A stretch of 33,668 nt of DNA from Silvibacterium sp. (GTDB lineage: Bacteria; Acidobacteriota; Terriglobia; Terriglobales; Acidobacteriaceae), in the NCBI GenBank assembly GCA_019232935.1, contig JAFAMZ010000227.1, forward strand, positions 1 to 33,668. Direction: 5' to 3'. Below the pieces are notes generated by a model. The model saw nothing but the letters and a program-made list of their open reading frames with translations, was not told the DNA's origin and did not search any database. The position numbers and the translations under genes are program-made. Shown piece after piece: positions 23,738 through 31,664 of the stretch; positions within the stretch are counted from its first letter, which is position 1, and the number at the start of each line of letters is the position of its first letter.

Positions 23738-24232
23738 CTACTTGACAGAGTCGGAATGCGCCGCCAGTTCTCCCGGCATGCCAACTCTCGGAACCAGCAT
23801 GTCTTCCTTGCGCATCACCAGCGTTGTCGCGTTCAGGCTCGCTAGCTCAAACCCGTGGCCGTGTGTAATGGCATCGGTGGGACAAGCCTCGACGCAGTAC
23901 CCGCAGAATATGCATCGGTTGTAGTCGATGTTATAGGTCTTGGCGTACCGTTCGGAGCTCGAAATCCGATTCTCCGCCGTATTCTCCGCCGCCTCGATGT
24001 AAATGCAGTTGGACGGGCACGCCGCCGCGCACAAAAAGCATGCCACGCACTTCTCAAGCCCATTCTCGTCCCGTTGCAGCACGTGCGCCCCACGAAATCG
24101 CTCCTGCAACACGGCGCCCCGCGTCGGCCCAGGCCCATCAGGATAGTTCTCGACCTCCGTAGGCTGGAATATCTCGCGGAAGGTGATGCTCATGCCTTTA
24201 CTGATGGCAGCAATGTTGCGCACGATGGACAT
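23738..24232 (-). CDS. nuoI: NADH-quinone oxidoreductase subunit I, stand-alone
   Basis: The start is the ATG at 24232 (MSIVRNIAAISKG), giving the usual length of 164 residues; the track's extension to 24424 is not supported. Two [4Fe-4S] ferredoxin motifs are complete: 'CVACFLCAAACPSNC' (about 65-80) and 'CIFCGYCVEACP' (about 105-117), with the NuoI-specific 'GMSITFREIFQPTEVENYP' and 'RFRGAHVLQRDENGLEKC' before them. The protein carries clusters N6a/N6b in the peripheral arm of complex I. Unusually, no other nuo gene is next to it: metH follows on the same strand and a decayed gene is divergent. Confidence 0.93.
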   Translation of the reverse strand: MSIVRNIAAISKGMSITFREIFQPTEVENYPDGPGPTRGAVLQERFRGAHVLQRDENGLEKCVACFLCAAACPSNCIYIEAAENTAENRISSSERYAKTYNIDYNRCIFCGYCVEACPTDAITHGHGFELASLNATTLVMRKEDMLVPRVGMPGELAAHSDSVK

Positions 24233-24326
24233 AGCACCAAGTATAGAGCCACTTCGTCCGCATGGAAAAAACCCACCGGAAAAAGCCGCTCCATTTGCCC
24301 AAAATCGAACCAAGGCAACGTGTTTC

Positions 24327-24825
24327 ATGCAAAGAGCTACGCGAACCGCACTCCTCGTTTTGATTATGGCCGTGGCGGCCCGATTCTGCTGTCCGCAGCC
24401 GGCTGGCGAAAAATTGAACATCACCGTAAATGGCCAAGTTCAATCCCTCACCGTCTCCGATCTCATATCCCTCCCTCACCACACCGTAACCATCCACAAT
24501 CTCACAGCAATGCCGACGAAACCTATTCCGGGATTTCGGTCATCGATCTGCTCGCCAGACTGGGCGTGCCCCGGGGAAAGAACCTTCACGGCAAAGCTCT
24601 TTCGGAGTACATCGTCACCACCGGCTCCGATGGATATAAAGCGGTGCTAGCCCTCGCCGAAGCCGATCCTGAATTTCACCGGGCGAAGTCACTGTGGCCG
24701 ACTCCATGGACGGCAAACCTCTCGACCCCAAAACTGGCCCCTTCGGTCTGATCGTTACCGAAGACAAACGGCCCGCCCGCTCCGTCCGCAGTCTGGTCTC
24801 CATCGAAGTAAAAATGGCCGAGTAG
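24327..24825 (+). pseudogene. Molybdopterin-oxidoreductase-like periplasmic protein, two frameshifts
   Basis: No single ORF covers this gene, but three frames joined end to end give a coherent protein. Frame 1 from ATG 24327 has a signal peptide (MQRATRTALLVLIMAVAA) and 'LNITVNGQVQSLTVSDLISLP'. Frame 2 from about 24501 has 'SNADETYSGISVIDLLARLGVP' and 'VTTGSDGYKAVLALAEADPEF'. Frame 3 from about 24690 has 'VTVADSMDGKPLDPKTGPFG' and 'SVRSLVSIEVKMAE' then TAG. Both breaks are explained by one missing base (a C in AATC-CTCAC near 24501 and a G in GCGAAG-GTCAC near 24689). The fold is that of the small sulfite-oxidase-like domain also present in the 3294-4211 protein. It is either a decaying gene or carries sequencing errors. 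Divergent from nuoI. Confidence 0.75.
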
Positions 24826-25111
24826 CGGCAATCATCGCCATTCGCGCACCTCGCATGATATCCTCAGCCCATAGGCGAGCCATGTGCACTTCTGCGACAA
24901 ATTTGCGCTGTGAATCCAGCCGTAATCGCTGGAACCGGGCATTTGCTCGCGCCATCGCGCCCCGCCGGCACCTCCGCGTGCTCCCCACCCGCACCCGGCC
25001 CGGTCTCTTCGCCTGCGACTAAGAACCGCCTCCGCAACTTTCAGGATCATAACTAAACAGATGTGCCTCGCGGCCATGGACGCAGGCGAACCCGCCTCCC
25101 AGGAGAGAACG
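24826..25111. other. Intergenic stretch, no gene called
   Basis: These 286 nt lie between the frameshifted gene and the aminotransferase. A 46-codon arginine-rich ORF (24882-25022) has no ribosome binding site and no recognisable family, so it is not called. The last 90 nt presumably contain the aminotransferase promoter, but no convincing -35/-10 pair was found. Confidence 0.5.
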
Positions 25112-26506
25112 ATGACAACCAAATCCGAAATCTACGCCCAGCACGGACCGAAACTGGTCACTCCGCTTCCGGGCCCGAATGCCCGCCGCATTGTCGAAGC
25201 CGACGACCGGCTCATCTCCCCCAGCTACACGCGCTCCTATCCCATGGTCGCAAAACGCGGTCGCGGCCTTCGCGTTGAAGATGTCGATGGCAACGAGTTT
25301 CTCGACTTCGCCGCCGGCATCGCAGTCACCTCCACCGGCCATTGCCATCCCGAGGTAGTTAAAGCCGTCCAGGACCAGGCCGCCGAGCTCATCCACATCT
25401 CCGGCACCGATTTCTATTACGAGGCTCTGGTCACCATGGCCGAGAGGCTCTCGGCCGTCGCACCTATGCCCGGCCCGCACCGCTTCTATTACGGCAACTC
25501 CGGAGCCGAAGCCGTCGAGTGCGCTCTCAAGATCGCCCGTTATCACACCGGTCGCCAGAACATCATCGCCTTCTTCGGAGCCTTCCACGGACGCACCATG
25601 GGCGCTCTCTCCCTCACTGCCTCCAAGCCCCAGCAGCGTCGCCGCTTCGCCCCCCTCGTCCCCGGCGTTACACACGTCCGCTACCCCTACACGTATCGCG
25701 GATGCAGCGGGGGTCCCCAGGAAGAGGAAGCTTTTGCCCTCGGCTGCGCCCGCTACATAGAGGACAAGCTCTTCAAAACCACCCTGCCTCCCGAAGAAGT
25801 CGCCGCCATCTTTATAGAGCCCATCCAGGGCGAGGGCGGATACGTTATAGCGCCGAATATCTTTGTGCAGGAGTTGCGCCGAATCTGCGACAAATACGGC
25901 ATCCTGCTAGTCGCCGATGAAGTCCAGTCTGGCGCCGGCCGCACCGGCAAGTGGTGGGCCATCGAGCACACCGGCGTTGAACCGGACATCGTCTGCATGG
26001 CCAAAGGCATCGCTTCCGGGATGCCGCTCGGCATCTGCATGACTCGTGCCGCCATCATGGACTGGAAGCCCGGCTCCCACGCCTCCACCTTCGGCGGAAA
26101 CCCCGTCTGCATCGCCGCTGCACTCGCCACCATGGATATCCTCGAGCGCGAGGGGATCGCCAACGCCGCAAAGATCGGCAATTTCATGTTCGATCGCCTG
26201 CGCGCGTGGCCTCAACGCTTCGACACCGTAGGCGAGGTGCGCGGGCGTGGCCTCATGATCGGCATCGAAATTGTGAAAGATAAAGACTCGCGCGAGCCCG
26301 CAGGCACCTGGCGTGATCGCGTCGTCGACTTGGCATTCGAGCGCGGCCTCCTGATTCTCGGGTGCGGAGAAACTTCCATTCGTCTCGCTCCGCCGCTCAT
26401 CGTCAACGAGCACGAGGCAAACATCGCGCTCGACATTCTCGAGGAATGCCTCGCACTTGTCGAAGAAGAGCAGGCGAAAAATTCATTGGCCGAGTCGGCC
26501 GTCTAG
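25112..26506 (+). CDS. Class III PLP aminotransferase (acetylornithine/4-aminobutyrate type)
   Basis: The start is set at ATG 25112 because AGGAGAG lies 6 nt upstream and the protein then begins MTTKSEIYAQHGPKLVTPLPGPNA, as in its relatives; the track's 25061 start has no such site. The 464 residues include 'NSGAEAVECALK' (phosphate binding), 'FHGRTMGALSLTASK', 'EPIQGEGGY', 'VADEVQSGAGRTG' (Asp to pyridine N) and the Schiff-base lysine in 'MAKGIASGMPLG'. The enzyme moves an amino group from an omega-amine or ornithine-like donor to 2-oxoglutarate. This subgroup is annotated variously as GABA or acetylornithine aminotransferase and also contains broad amino-acid racemases, so the substrate is left open. 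A strong terminator follows. Confidence 0.92.
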   Translation: MTTKSEIYAQHGPKLVTPLPGPNARRIVEADDRLISPSYTRSYPMVAKRGRGLRVEDVDGNEFLDFAAGIAVTSTGHCHPEVVKAVQDQAAELIHISGTDFYYEALVTMAERLSAVAPMPGPHRFYYGNSGAEAVECALKIARYHTGRQNIIAFFGAFHGRTMGALSLTASKPQQRRRFAPLVPGVTHVRYPYTYRGCSGGPQEEEAFALGCARYIEDKLFKTTLPPEEVAAIFIEPIQGEGGYVIAPNIFVQELRRICDKYGILLVADEVQSGAGRTGKWWAIEHTGVEPDIVCMAKGIASGMPLGICMTRAAIMDWKPGSHASTFGGNPVCIAAALATMDILEREGIANAAKIGNFMFDRLRAWPQRFDTVGEVRGRGLMIGIEIVKDKDSREPAGTWRDRVVDLAFERGLLILGCGETSIRLAPPLIVNEHEANIALDILEECLALVEEEQAKNSLAESAV

Positions 26507-26522
26507 TCCAATCCACCGATCT

Positions 26523-26556
26523 GGCGGCAGCTCCCTTGCTGTCGCCTTTTTCTTTT
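26523..26556 (+). terminator. Rho-independent terminator after aminotransferase
   Basis: The stem GGCGGCAGC / GCTGTCGCC (9 bp, one G-T pair) with loop TCCCTT is followed by TTTTTCTTTT, 16 nt after the aminotransferase stop. It separates the metabolic gene from the sigma-factor module downstream. Confidence 0.88.
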
Positions 26557-26642
26557 GCGGTGAAACGTTCCGGAGCTCTCCCTCCACTATCCCAGCGTTG
26601 CCGGAAATCTTTACGGCTTGATGCTGTTTCGAGGAGACCGCG

Positions 26643-26840
26643 ATGAATACGTGCGAGATGAATCAAAGAGGCGAAGTCGCTGGTTTTGAAAATAGTCCGT
26701 CTTCATCTACAAACTGGAGCAGCATCACTCGTCTCACTGAACTCCGAGCCCTGCCCTTCGGGCGCATCCCATGCGTCACTCTTACCGAGCGCGTCGTCGC
26801 ATTTCTGGAGCGATACAAGCCAGTTTATGGCCTTCAGTAA
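26643..26840 (+). CDS. Possible small protein upstream of ECF sigma factor
   Basis: This 65-codon ORF has an excellent ribosome binding site, GAGGAGA, 5 nt before the ATG, better than that of any other start nearby. The product (MNTCEMNQRGEVAGF...ERVVAFLERYKPVYGLQ) belongs to no family I recognise and has no signal peptide or membrane segment. It sits between the aminotransferase terminator and the sigma gene, in the 470-nt stretch that otherwise holds only regulatory sequence. It could be a genuine small protein or a leader peptide coupling translation to the sigma gene. The ORF-track start of the sigma gene at 26686 overlaps it, which argues that that start is too early. Confidence 0.35.
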   Translation: MNTCEMNQRGEVAGFENSPSSSTNWSSITRLTELRALPFGRIPCVTLTERVVAFLERYKPVYGLQ

Positions 26841-26979
26841 CATTTCCCTGCCTCGCCGGTGTCGGATCACCACTGCTCGACCAATGCAGCGTAACCGCCC
26901 CGCCGCGGCAGGCTTGGAGAAAGTTCCGCCCCGCAGTGTAAACTTGGGCCCGTGCCAGCCTGCTGCGGAGGAACGGGGT

Positions 26980-27558
26980 TTGCAATTCGTCGCGTTCGAT
27001 GTCTCTTACCTTGAAAAACTCAAATCCGGAGACGCGGCAACCGAGGAGCACTTTGTCAGCTACTTTAGCGAGCTCATTCGCCTGAAGCTTCGCTCGCGGC
27101 TCAACTCGAGGGAAGCCGTCGAGGATGTCCGCCAGGAAGTTTTCGTGCGCGTTCTGGCGCAACTGCGTGGCCCTAAAGGCCCAAGAGAGCCCGAGCGCCT
27201 CGGAGCGTATGTGAACGCCGTCTGCAATCACGTTCTTCTCGAGCACTATCGCTCGCGCAGCAAAAGGGAAACCGGCCTTGAGGATACGGCCGAGACCACG
27301 TTCGTCGATCGCAAACCCGATGCTCTCGGGCTCCTCGAAAGCAAGGATACCCGGAGGATCGTTCGCCAGATCCTGGGTGAAATGCCGGAGCGGGACCGAA
27401 GCCTCCTTCGCTCAGTGCTCCTCGAAGATCGCGACAAAGATGAGGTTTGCGCCGAACTTGGCGTCACCCGAGAGTATCTCAGGGTTCTGGTACATCGGGC
27501 CAAGCAGTCGTTTAAGACCTTTTATGTGAATAAATTGAGGGACCAACGGCCATACTGA
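26980..27558 (+). CDS. ECF-type RNA polymerase sigma factor
   Basis: The conserved protein starts about 'QFVAFDVSYLEKLKSGDAATEEHFVSYF'; a TTG at 26980 preceded by GAGGAA (8 nt) gives 192 residues. The longer ATG options (26827, 26884) add a low-complexity leader. Region 2 is 'LIRLKLRSRLNSREAVEDVRQEVFVRVL', binding the -10 element and core polymerase. Region 4 is 'RDKDEVCAELGVTREYLRVLVHRAKQSFKTFYV', a helix-turn-helix for the -35. It is followed 58 nt later by a zinc-finger anti-sigma gene, the usual pairing, and probably controls the downstream CHAT/STAND genes and itself. I could not define a matching promoter by eye. Confidence 0.88.
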   Translation: MQFVAFDVSYLEKLKSGDAATEEHFVSYFSELIRLKLRSRLNSREAVEDVRQEVFVRVLAQLRGPKGPREPERLGAYVNAVCNHVLLEHYRSRSKRETGLEDTAETTFVDRKPDALGLLESKDTRRIVRQILGEMPERDRSLLRSVLLEDRDKDEVCAELGVTREYLRVLVHRAKQSFKTFYVNKLRDQRPY

Positions 27559-27616
27559 GGAAATTTGGAGAAACGTTTTCCAATGCGCCGCAACTATAGA
27601 AACAAGAAGAGAGGCC

Positions 27617-28303
27617 ATGACTATGGATCATGTCGAGGCGGTCCGGCTCTCTCTGGTAGAAAAATATCTGCTGGATGAGCTGGCCCCTGAACTACGTGAC
27701 GAGTTTGAAGAACATTATTTCGGTTGCCGGGAGTGTTCCGAAGACCTTCGGGCAACTTCCGCTTTCCTCGAAGCTGCGAAAAGTGAACTTAAAGTTGCGC
27801 CTGTAGCAAAACGCGCACCCTCCGCGCCCCGGAAGTCCTGGGTTGCGTGGCTCTGGGCACCGGCGTTTGCGATTCCCGCTCTGGCTGCGTGCCTGCTGGT
27901 CATCGCTTACCAAAATCTGGTGCTCCTGCCCCACTCTCGCCACGCGCTCGCCGAGCTGCGCTCCCCGGAAATTCTGCCGACGCTGTCCCTGGTGGGCGGG
28001 AATAGCCGTGGCGGCTCGCCTCCGTCTGTCGTCGTCGGCGCGAATGCGTTTCTCGTGCTGATCGATATCCCCACGCAGGATCGCTTTTCGAGCTACGCTT
28101 GCTTGCTGTATTCTCCTTCCGGCTCGGTTGCCTGGCGTATCCAGGTCTCCGCCGACCAGGCAAAGGACACAGTGTCGATACGCGTGCCGGTGGACCGGGC
28201 CGCTTCAGGCAGCTATATGCTCGTCGTTCAGGGCAACAGCGCCCCGAATCTCCCGGAAACCGCAACCGAGCTCGCGCGATACCGTTTCACTCTGACCCGG
28301 TAG
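27617..28303 (+). CDS. Membrane anti-sigma factor with zf-HC2 zinc finger
   Basis: This 228-residue protein has an N-terminal anti-sigma zinc finger, H33-x3-C37-x2-C40 in 'EEHYFGCRECSEDL', which binds the sigma factor in the cytosol. One transmembrane helix follows (about 77-98, 'AWLWAPAFAIPALAACLLVI'), then a periplasmic domain of about 125 residues with beta character ('VVVGANAFLVLIDIPTQDRFSSYACLLY', 'GSYMLVVQG'). The periplasmic part presumably senses a signal and releases the sigma factor. An AAGAGAGG lies just before the ATG; a second ATG at 27623 is possible. It lies between the sigma gene and the unknown/CHAT genes on the same strand. Confidence 0.88.
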   Translation: MTMDHVEAVRLSLVEKYLLDELAPELRDEFEEHYFGCRECSEDLRATSAFLEAAKSELKVAPVAKRAPSAPRKSWVAWLWAPAFAIPALAACLLVIAYQNLVLLPHSRHALAELRSPEILPTLSLVGGNSRGGSPPSVVVGANAFLVLIDIPTQDRFSSYACLLYSPSGSVAWRIQVSADQAKDTVSIRVPVDRAASGSYMLVVQGNSAPNLPETATELARYRFTLTR

Positions 28304-28327
28304 TTTCAACACCAGAAAGGGCGATCC

Positions 28328-29167
28328 ATGCAGACAGATGTGAAAAAAGTCTTCTATTTCCATGCCGACGCCAACTCCCTCGGCGGCTTTCTCGCAGAGC
28401 CCTACCGCGACATACCCTCGCAGGCCTCCGTTTCGCTGCCTGCCGCAGGCGGGTACGCGTCGGTCCGGTCGCATGACTTCAAATTTGAGGACGTCATCTC
28501 ATGCCGCTCCACCTACACCCATGTCGCCGGGCGGCCCGTGAATACTAACGGCCCCTGGAAGGCGCGGGTCACCGCTGTCGCCGAGGGCATCAACATCCTG
28601 AATGTCCTCACCGCCGACCGGGTCGTCGCGCGCCTCTTTGTTGAACATCCTTCAAATGGTGGCCTTCCGAAGCTCTCCTTTGCGGGCTCGCAGATTCATA
28701 ATCTCCGCTTCCATGGCAAGCAGGTCGAGATCAGTCTCAACGCCGCCCTTCTCCCTCCCCATCACCGTCACGGAGATGCTTACAATGAGGACGAAGCGTT
28801 TGCGCCTGAGATTGAGTGGCAGGCGCTCTGGAACGCCGCTCGAAAGCAGTCCGCGGCTCTGCGCGAGCAGCCCGGCGCTCCCGCGTGGGCAATCGACAGG
28901 TACGGATGGCTGGCTCAGAAGCAATCTCTCGATGGTGTCGATACGGCCATTTGTTCGCTGGTCGACAGGCTAGGTCCTGTCGATGGCGCGCATTCTTTTG
29001 GCCATTTCCTCGAAGCGCCGGACATCGGAAGGTTCTTTTTCGCCGAAGCCCTGGTCATGCCGCAGTCAATCCAGCTAACTCTCTTGCGCGCCGAACTGGG
29101 ATGCAAAACAAAAGGCAGCGCGACCATCGCCACAGGGCGAACCAACGGCTCCTCCTATCCACCGTAG
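28328..29167 (+). CDS. Conserved-looking protein of unknown function, CHAT neighbour
   Basis: I do not recognise a family. The 279-residue protein starts 'MQTDVKKVFYFHADANSLGGFL', preceded by AGAAAGGGCG, and has no signal peptide or membrane segment. The N-terminal half looks like beta strands ('VKKVFYFHADANSLGGFL', 'YASVRSHDFKFEDVISC', 'WKARVTAVAEGINILNVLTADRVVARLFVEH'), which may bind or assemble. A His-rich loop 'PPHHRHGD' sits mid-protein. The C-terminal part is helical with 'HFLEAPDIGRFFFAEALVMPQSIQLTLLRAEL'. It lies 24 nt after the anti-sigma gene and its last 67 nt overlap the start of the CHAT lipoprotein gene, so a working link with that protease, as partner or substrate, is a reasonable guess. 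Confidence 0.7.
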   Translation: MQTDVKKVFYFHADANSLGGFLAEPYRDIPSQASVSLPAAGGYASVRSHDFKFEDVISCRSTYTHVAGRPVNTNGPWKARVTAVAEGINILNVLTADRVVARLFVEHPSNGGLPKLSFAGSQIHNLRFHGKQVEISLNAALLPPHHRHGDAYNEDEAFAPEIEWQALWNAARKQSAALREQPGAPAWAIDRYGWLAQKQSLDGVDTAICSLVDRLGPVDGAHSFGHFLEAPDIGRFFFAEALVMPQSIQLTLLRAELGCKTKGSATIATGRTNGSSYPP

Positions 29168-31650
29168 TTTTTACCGTTCTCCTTGCCCTGAATTTCGCTT
29201 TGTCGGGCTGCCGTAATCGTGCGTCTCGTGCCGTCGAGGCAGATCCGGCGGCAATTCTCGCCGGTATCCGCGGCAATATTCTCCGTGGCGACCTGAACCA
29301 CGCTCAGGAACAGGCCGAAGAACAGCGAAAAAGGTTCGCCAGCCAGAACGCCGAATGGGAGTTGAAGTTCCGCCTTCTCGAAGCCGAAATATTCAGCCTC
29401 GAAGGCCAGAGCCAGGACGTGCTCGCCCTGCTCGACGCTGATTCATATCAATACCCTGATTCTGGCGAGGCGGCAATCAAGAGACAAATGCTGTGCAGCC
29501 TCGCTCATGCCCATACCGGACAGCAGCAGCTGGCCGATGGTGAATTGGAGCGGGCTCGCGGGCTTTCCGAATCAACTCACTCCCAGCTTGAGGGAGAAGT
29601 GCTTCAGACCCAGGGTGTAATCGAGACTCGCCGCAACCATCTTGCTAAGGCCGGCGATGTTTTCCGTCAAAGTCTCGCTATCGCGCGTCAGCAAAAGGAC
29701 CAACTCCTCGAGGCCGGCGACCTGCTGAACCTCGGCTGGCTTGCCCTACAGTCGGAACATTATGATGAAGCACTGGACTGGTTCAGCCGCTCCTCCCGGA
29801 TCGCCCGTTCGATCGACGCCCGCGTGATCCTGGAAACCGACCTCGGAAACGTCGGCTGGGCGCTATACAAACTGGGCGATTTCGAAAAAGCTCTGGTTAA
29901 CCTGCAGCAAGCCGAAGAGCAGGCTCGCATCCTCGGCGCCTCCGTCAATCGCATCGAATGGCTCAACAATGCGGGACTGTGCCTCTACCGTCTCGGCGAT
30001 CTCAAGGGTGCCGAGAATTACTACCGTAAGGCTCTAGAAGCCGCCGAGGCTCTTCACAACAAAGAACTGATTGCCGATGCCCACACCTGGATCGGATTCC
30101 TCTACTTCGACCGGGGGCAGTTCGAAGCAGCGAGATCCGAGGCCGACAAAGCCCTTGCGGCTGCCAGGTCCCTCAACGACAAATCCGCCGAGCTTGACCC
30201 TCAGTTTCTCGAGGCGCTCCTCGATGTACGGCGGGTGCAGAATCCAAATAGGTTGCTCAGCCTTGATCGCGATGCAGCCGGTGTCCCATCGCTGCGCTGG
30301 GAAGTCGAAAATGCTATCGGCGATTTCTACATGGGGCGGCACGACCTTCCCCAAGCAAAGCTCTGGTATGGCAGCTCCATAGCGCTTTTTGAAGCACAGC
30401 GCAACGCCGTTCAGGACGAAGAGCTGAAGCTGCCCTTTTTCGCCAACGGAGATGCCCTCTACCGCGACTACGCCGACCTACTCATCGAATCGGGAAAGTC
30501 GGACAAGGCGCTGGAGTTCCTGGATGTGGGTCGAGCCAGGACTCTACAGGAAGGCCTCGAGCCGAGGGGAACCATCTCTCGAAAAACGCAGGAGAAGGCA
30601 ATCGCTCCGCAATCGGTTGCGCGCAGGCTGAACGCCACCATCCTGTTTTATTCCCTCGGACCGCAAAAATCTTATCTCTGGGCGGTAACGCCGAACCGTG
30701 TTCAGATCTTCACCCTTCCCCCGCAGGCGGACATCGATGCTCGCGTTCGCCGTTATCAAAAAGCTATCCTTCGCTCCAGCGATCCGCTCCGCGAAGCTAA
30801 CGGGGACGGCCGCGCGCTGTATGACGCACTTGTCGCCCCTGCCGCCTCCATCATTCCCAACGGCTCTCGGGTCTTCGTCATCCCTGACGGCAGTCTTAAC
30901 GCGCTGAACTTCGAGACTCTTCTCGCGCCAGGAATCGGCGGATCTCGCTATTGGATCGAAAGCGTAACTATAACCAACGCAAATTCAATTCGTTTACTCT
31001 CCGGCCTCGCCGCGGAAGGATCCGAGCCGCCCGCCCGAAACCTATTGCTCATCGGCAACCCCTTTCTCCCCTCCTCCGAGTACGAACGACTGCCGAATGC
31101 CGCCGCCGAAATTACCGAAATCGCAGCGCATTTCCCTCCCGGCAGCCGCACGATGCTGACCCAGGCCGAAGCAGTCCCGGCGTCATACTCCGCAAGCCAT
31201 CCCGACCGCTACGCCTACATCCATTTCGTTGCGCACGGCACTGCCAGCCGCCTCAGCCCCCTCGATTCCGCTATCGTCCTCTCCGCGGAACCACAGCGTC
31301 CGGACAACTTCAAGCTCTACGCCCGCGACATTGTCCATCAGCACTTGCACGCCCGACTCGTCACCATCTCCACGTGCTACGGATCAGGCCAGCGAGCTTA
31401 TGCCGGAGAAGGGCTGGTTGGGCTCTCATGGGCATTTCTACGCGCTGGCTCGCATAACGTGATCGGCGCGCTTTGGGAAGTGAACGATGCCTCCACTCCG
31501 CAGCTCATGGACCGCCTCTACGCGGAACTTCAGAACGGAGCCGCACCGGACGCCGCACTCCGTACCGCGAAGCTCTCGCTCATCCACTCCGGCGATGTTT
31601 ACCGCAAACCGCTTTATTGGGGAGCCTTCCAGCTCTACTCCGGATCCTGA
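29101..31650 (+). CDS. TPR-CHAT caspase-like protease, predicted lipoprotein
   Basis: The ATG at 29101 gives 849 residues with a lipoprotein signal (basic N-terminus, hydrophobic 'LLLSTVVFTVLLALNFA', lipobox L-S-G-C37). The track's start at 28816 reads through the previous gene in another frame. Residues about 45-480 form tetratricopeptide-type helical repeats ('LLEAGDLLNLGWLALQSEHYDEAL', 'NRIEWLNNAGLCLYRLGDLKGAENYYRKAL'). Residues about 560-849 are a CHAT peptidase domain with the catalytic dyad H712 ('YIHFVAHGTA') and C759 ('VTISTCYGSG'), plus 'GEGLVGLSWAFLRAGSHNVIGALWEVND'. CHAT proteases cleave partner proteins, often in programmed-death or signalling systems. A lipid anchor would place it at the membrane facing the periplasm. 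It overlaps the preceding gene by 67 nt and probably shares its operon. Confidence 0.88.
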   Translation: MQNKRQRDHRHRANQRLLLSTVVFTVLLALNFALSGCRNRASRAVEADPAAILAGIRGNILRGDLNHAQEQAEEQRKRFASQNAEWELKFRLLEAEIFSLEGQSQDVLALLDADSYQYPDSGEAAIKRQMLCSLAHAHTGQQQLADGELERARGLSESTHSQLEGEVLQTQGVIETRRNHLAKAGDVFRQSLAIARQQKDQLLEAGDLLNLGWLALQSEHYDEALDWFSRSSRIARSIDARVILETDLGNVGWALYKLGDFEKALVNLQQAEEQARILGASVNRIEWLNNAGLCLYRLGDLKGAENYYRKALEAAEALHNKELIADAHTWIGFLYFDRGQFEAARSEADKALAAARSLNDKSAELDPQFLEALLDVRRVQNPNRLLSLDRDAAGVPSLRWEVENAIGDFYMGRHDLPQAKLWYGSSIALFEAQRNAVQDEELKLPFFANGDALYRDYADLLIESGKSDKALEFLDVGRARTLQEGLEPRGTISRKTQEKAIAPQSVARRLNATILFYSLGPQKSYLWAVTPNRVQIFTLPPQADIDARVRRYQKAILRSSDPLREANGDGRALYDALVAPAASIIPNGSRVFVIPDGSLNALNFETLLAPGIGGSRYWIESVTITNANSIRLLSGLAAEGSEPPARNLLLIGNPFLPSSEYERLPNAAAEITEIAAHFPPGSRTMLTQAEAVPASYSASHPDRYAYIHFVAHGTASRLSPLDSAIVLSAEPQRPDNFKLYARDIVHQHLHARLVTISTCYGSGQRAYAGEGLVGLSWAFLRAGSHNVIGALWEVNDASTPQLMDRLYAELQNGAAPDAALRTAKLSLIHSGDVYRKPLYWGAFQLYSGS

Positions 31651-31664
31651 CGGCGCGCACCTGC

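Noticed and set aside
24882-25022. Arginine-rich 46-codon ORF before the aminotransferase
   Set aside because: There is no ribosome binding site and no family resemblance; composition is typical of chance ORFs in GC-rich DNA.
26686-26979. N-terminal extension of the ECF sigma factor in the ORF track
   Set aside because: The added 98 residues are low-complexity, overlap a better-supported small ORF and have no ribosome binding site; the conserved region starts after 26980.
27565-27583. TTGGAGAAACGTTTTCCAA hairpin between sigma and anti-sigma genes
   Set aside because: The arms pair over only 5 bp with no T-run, so neither a terminator nor a convincing operator can be claimed.
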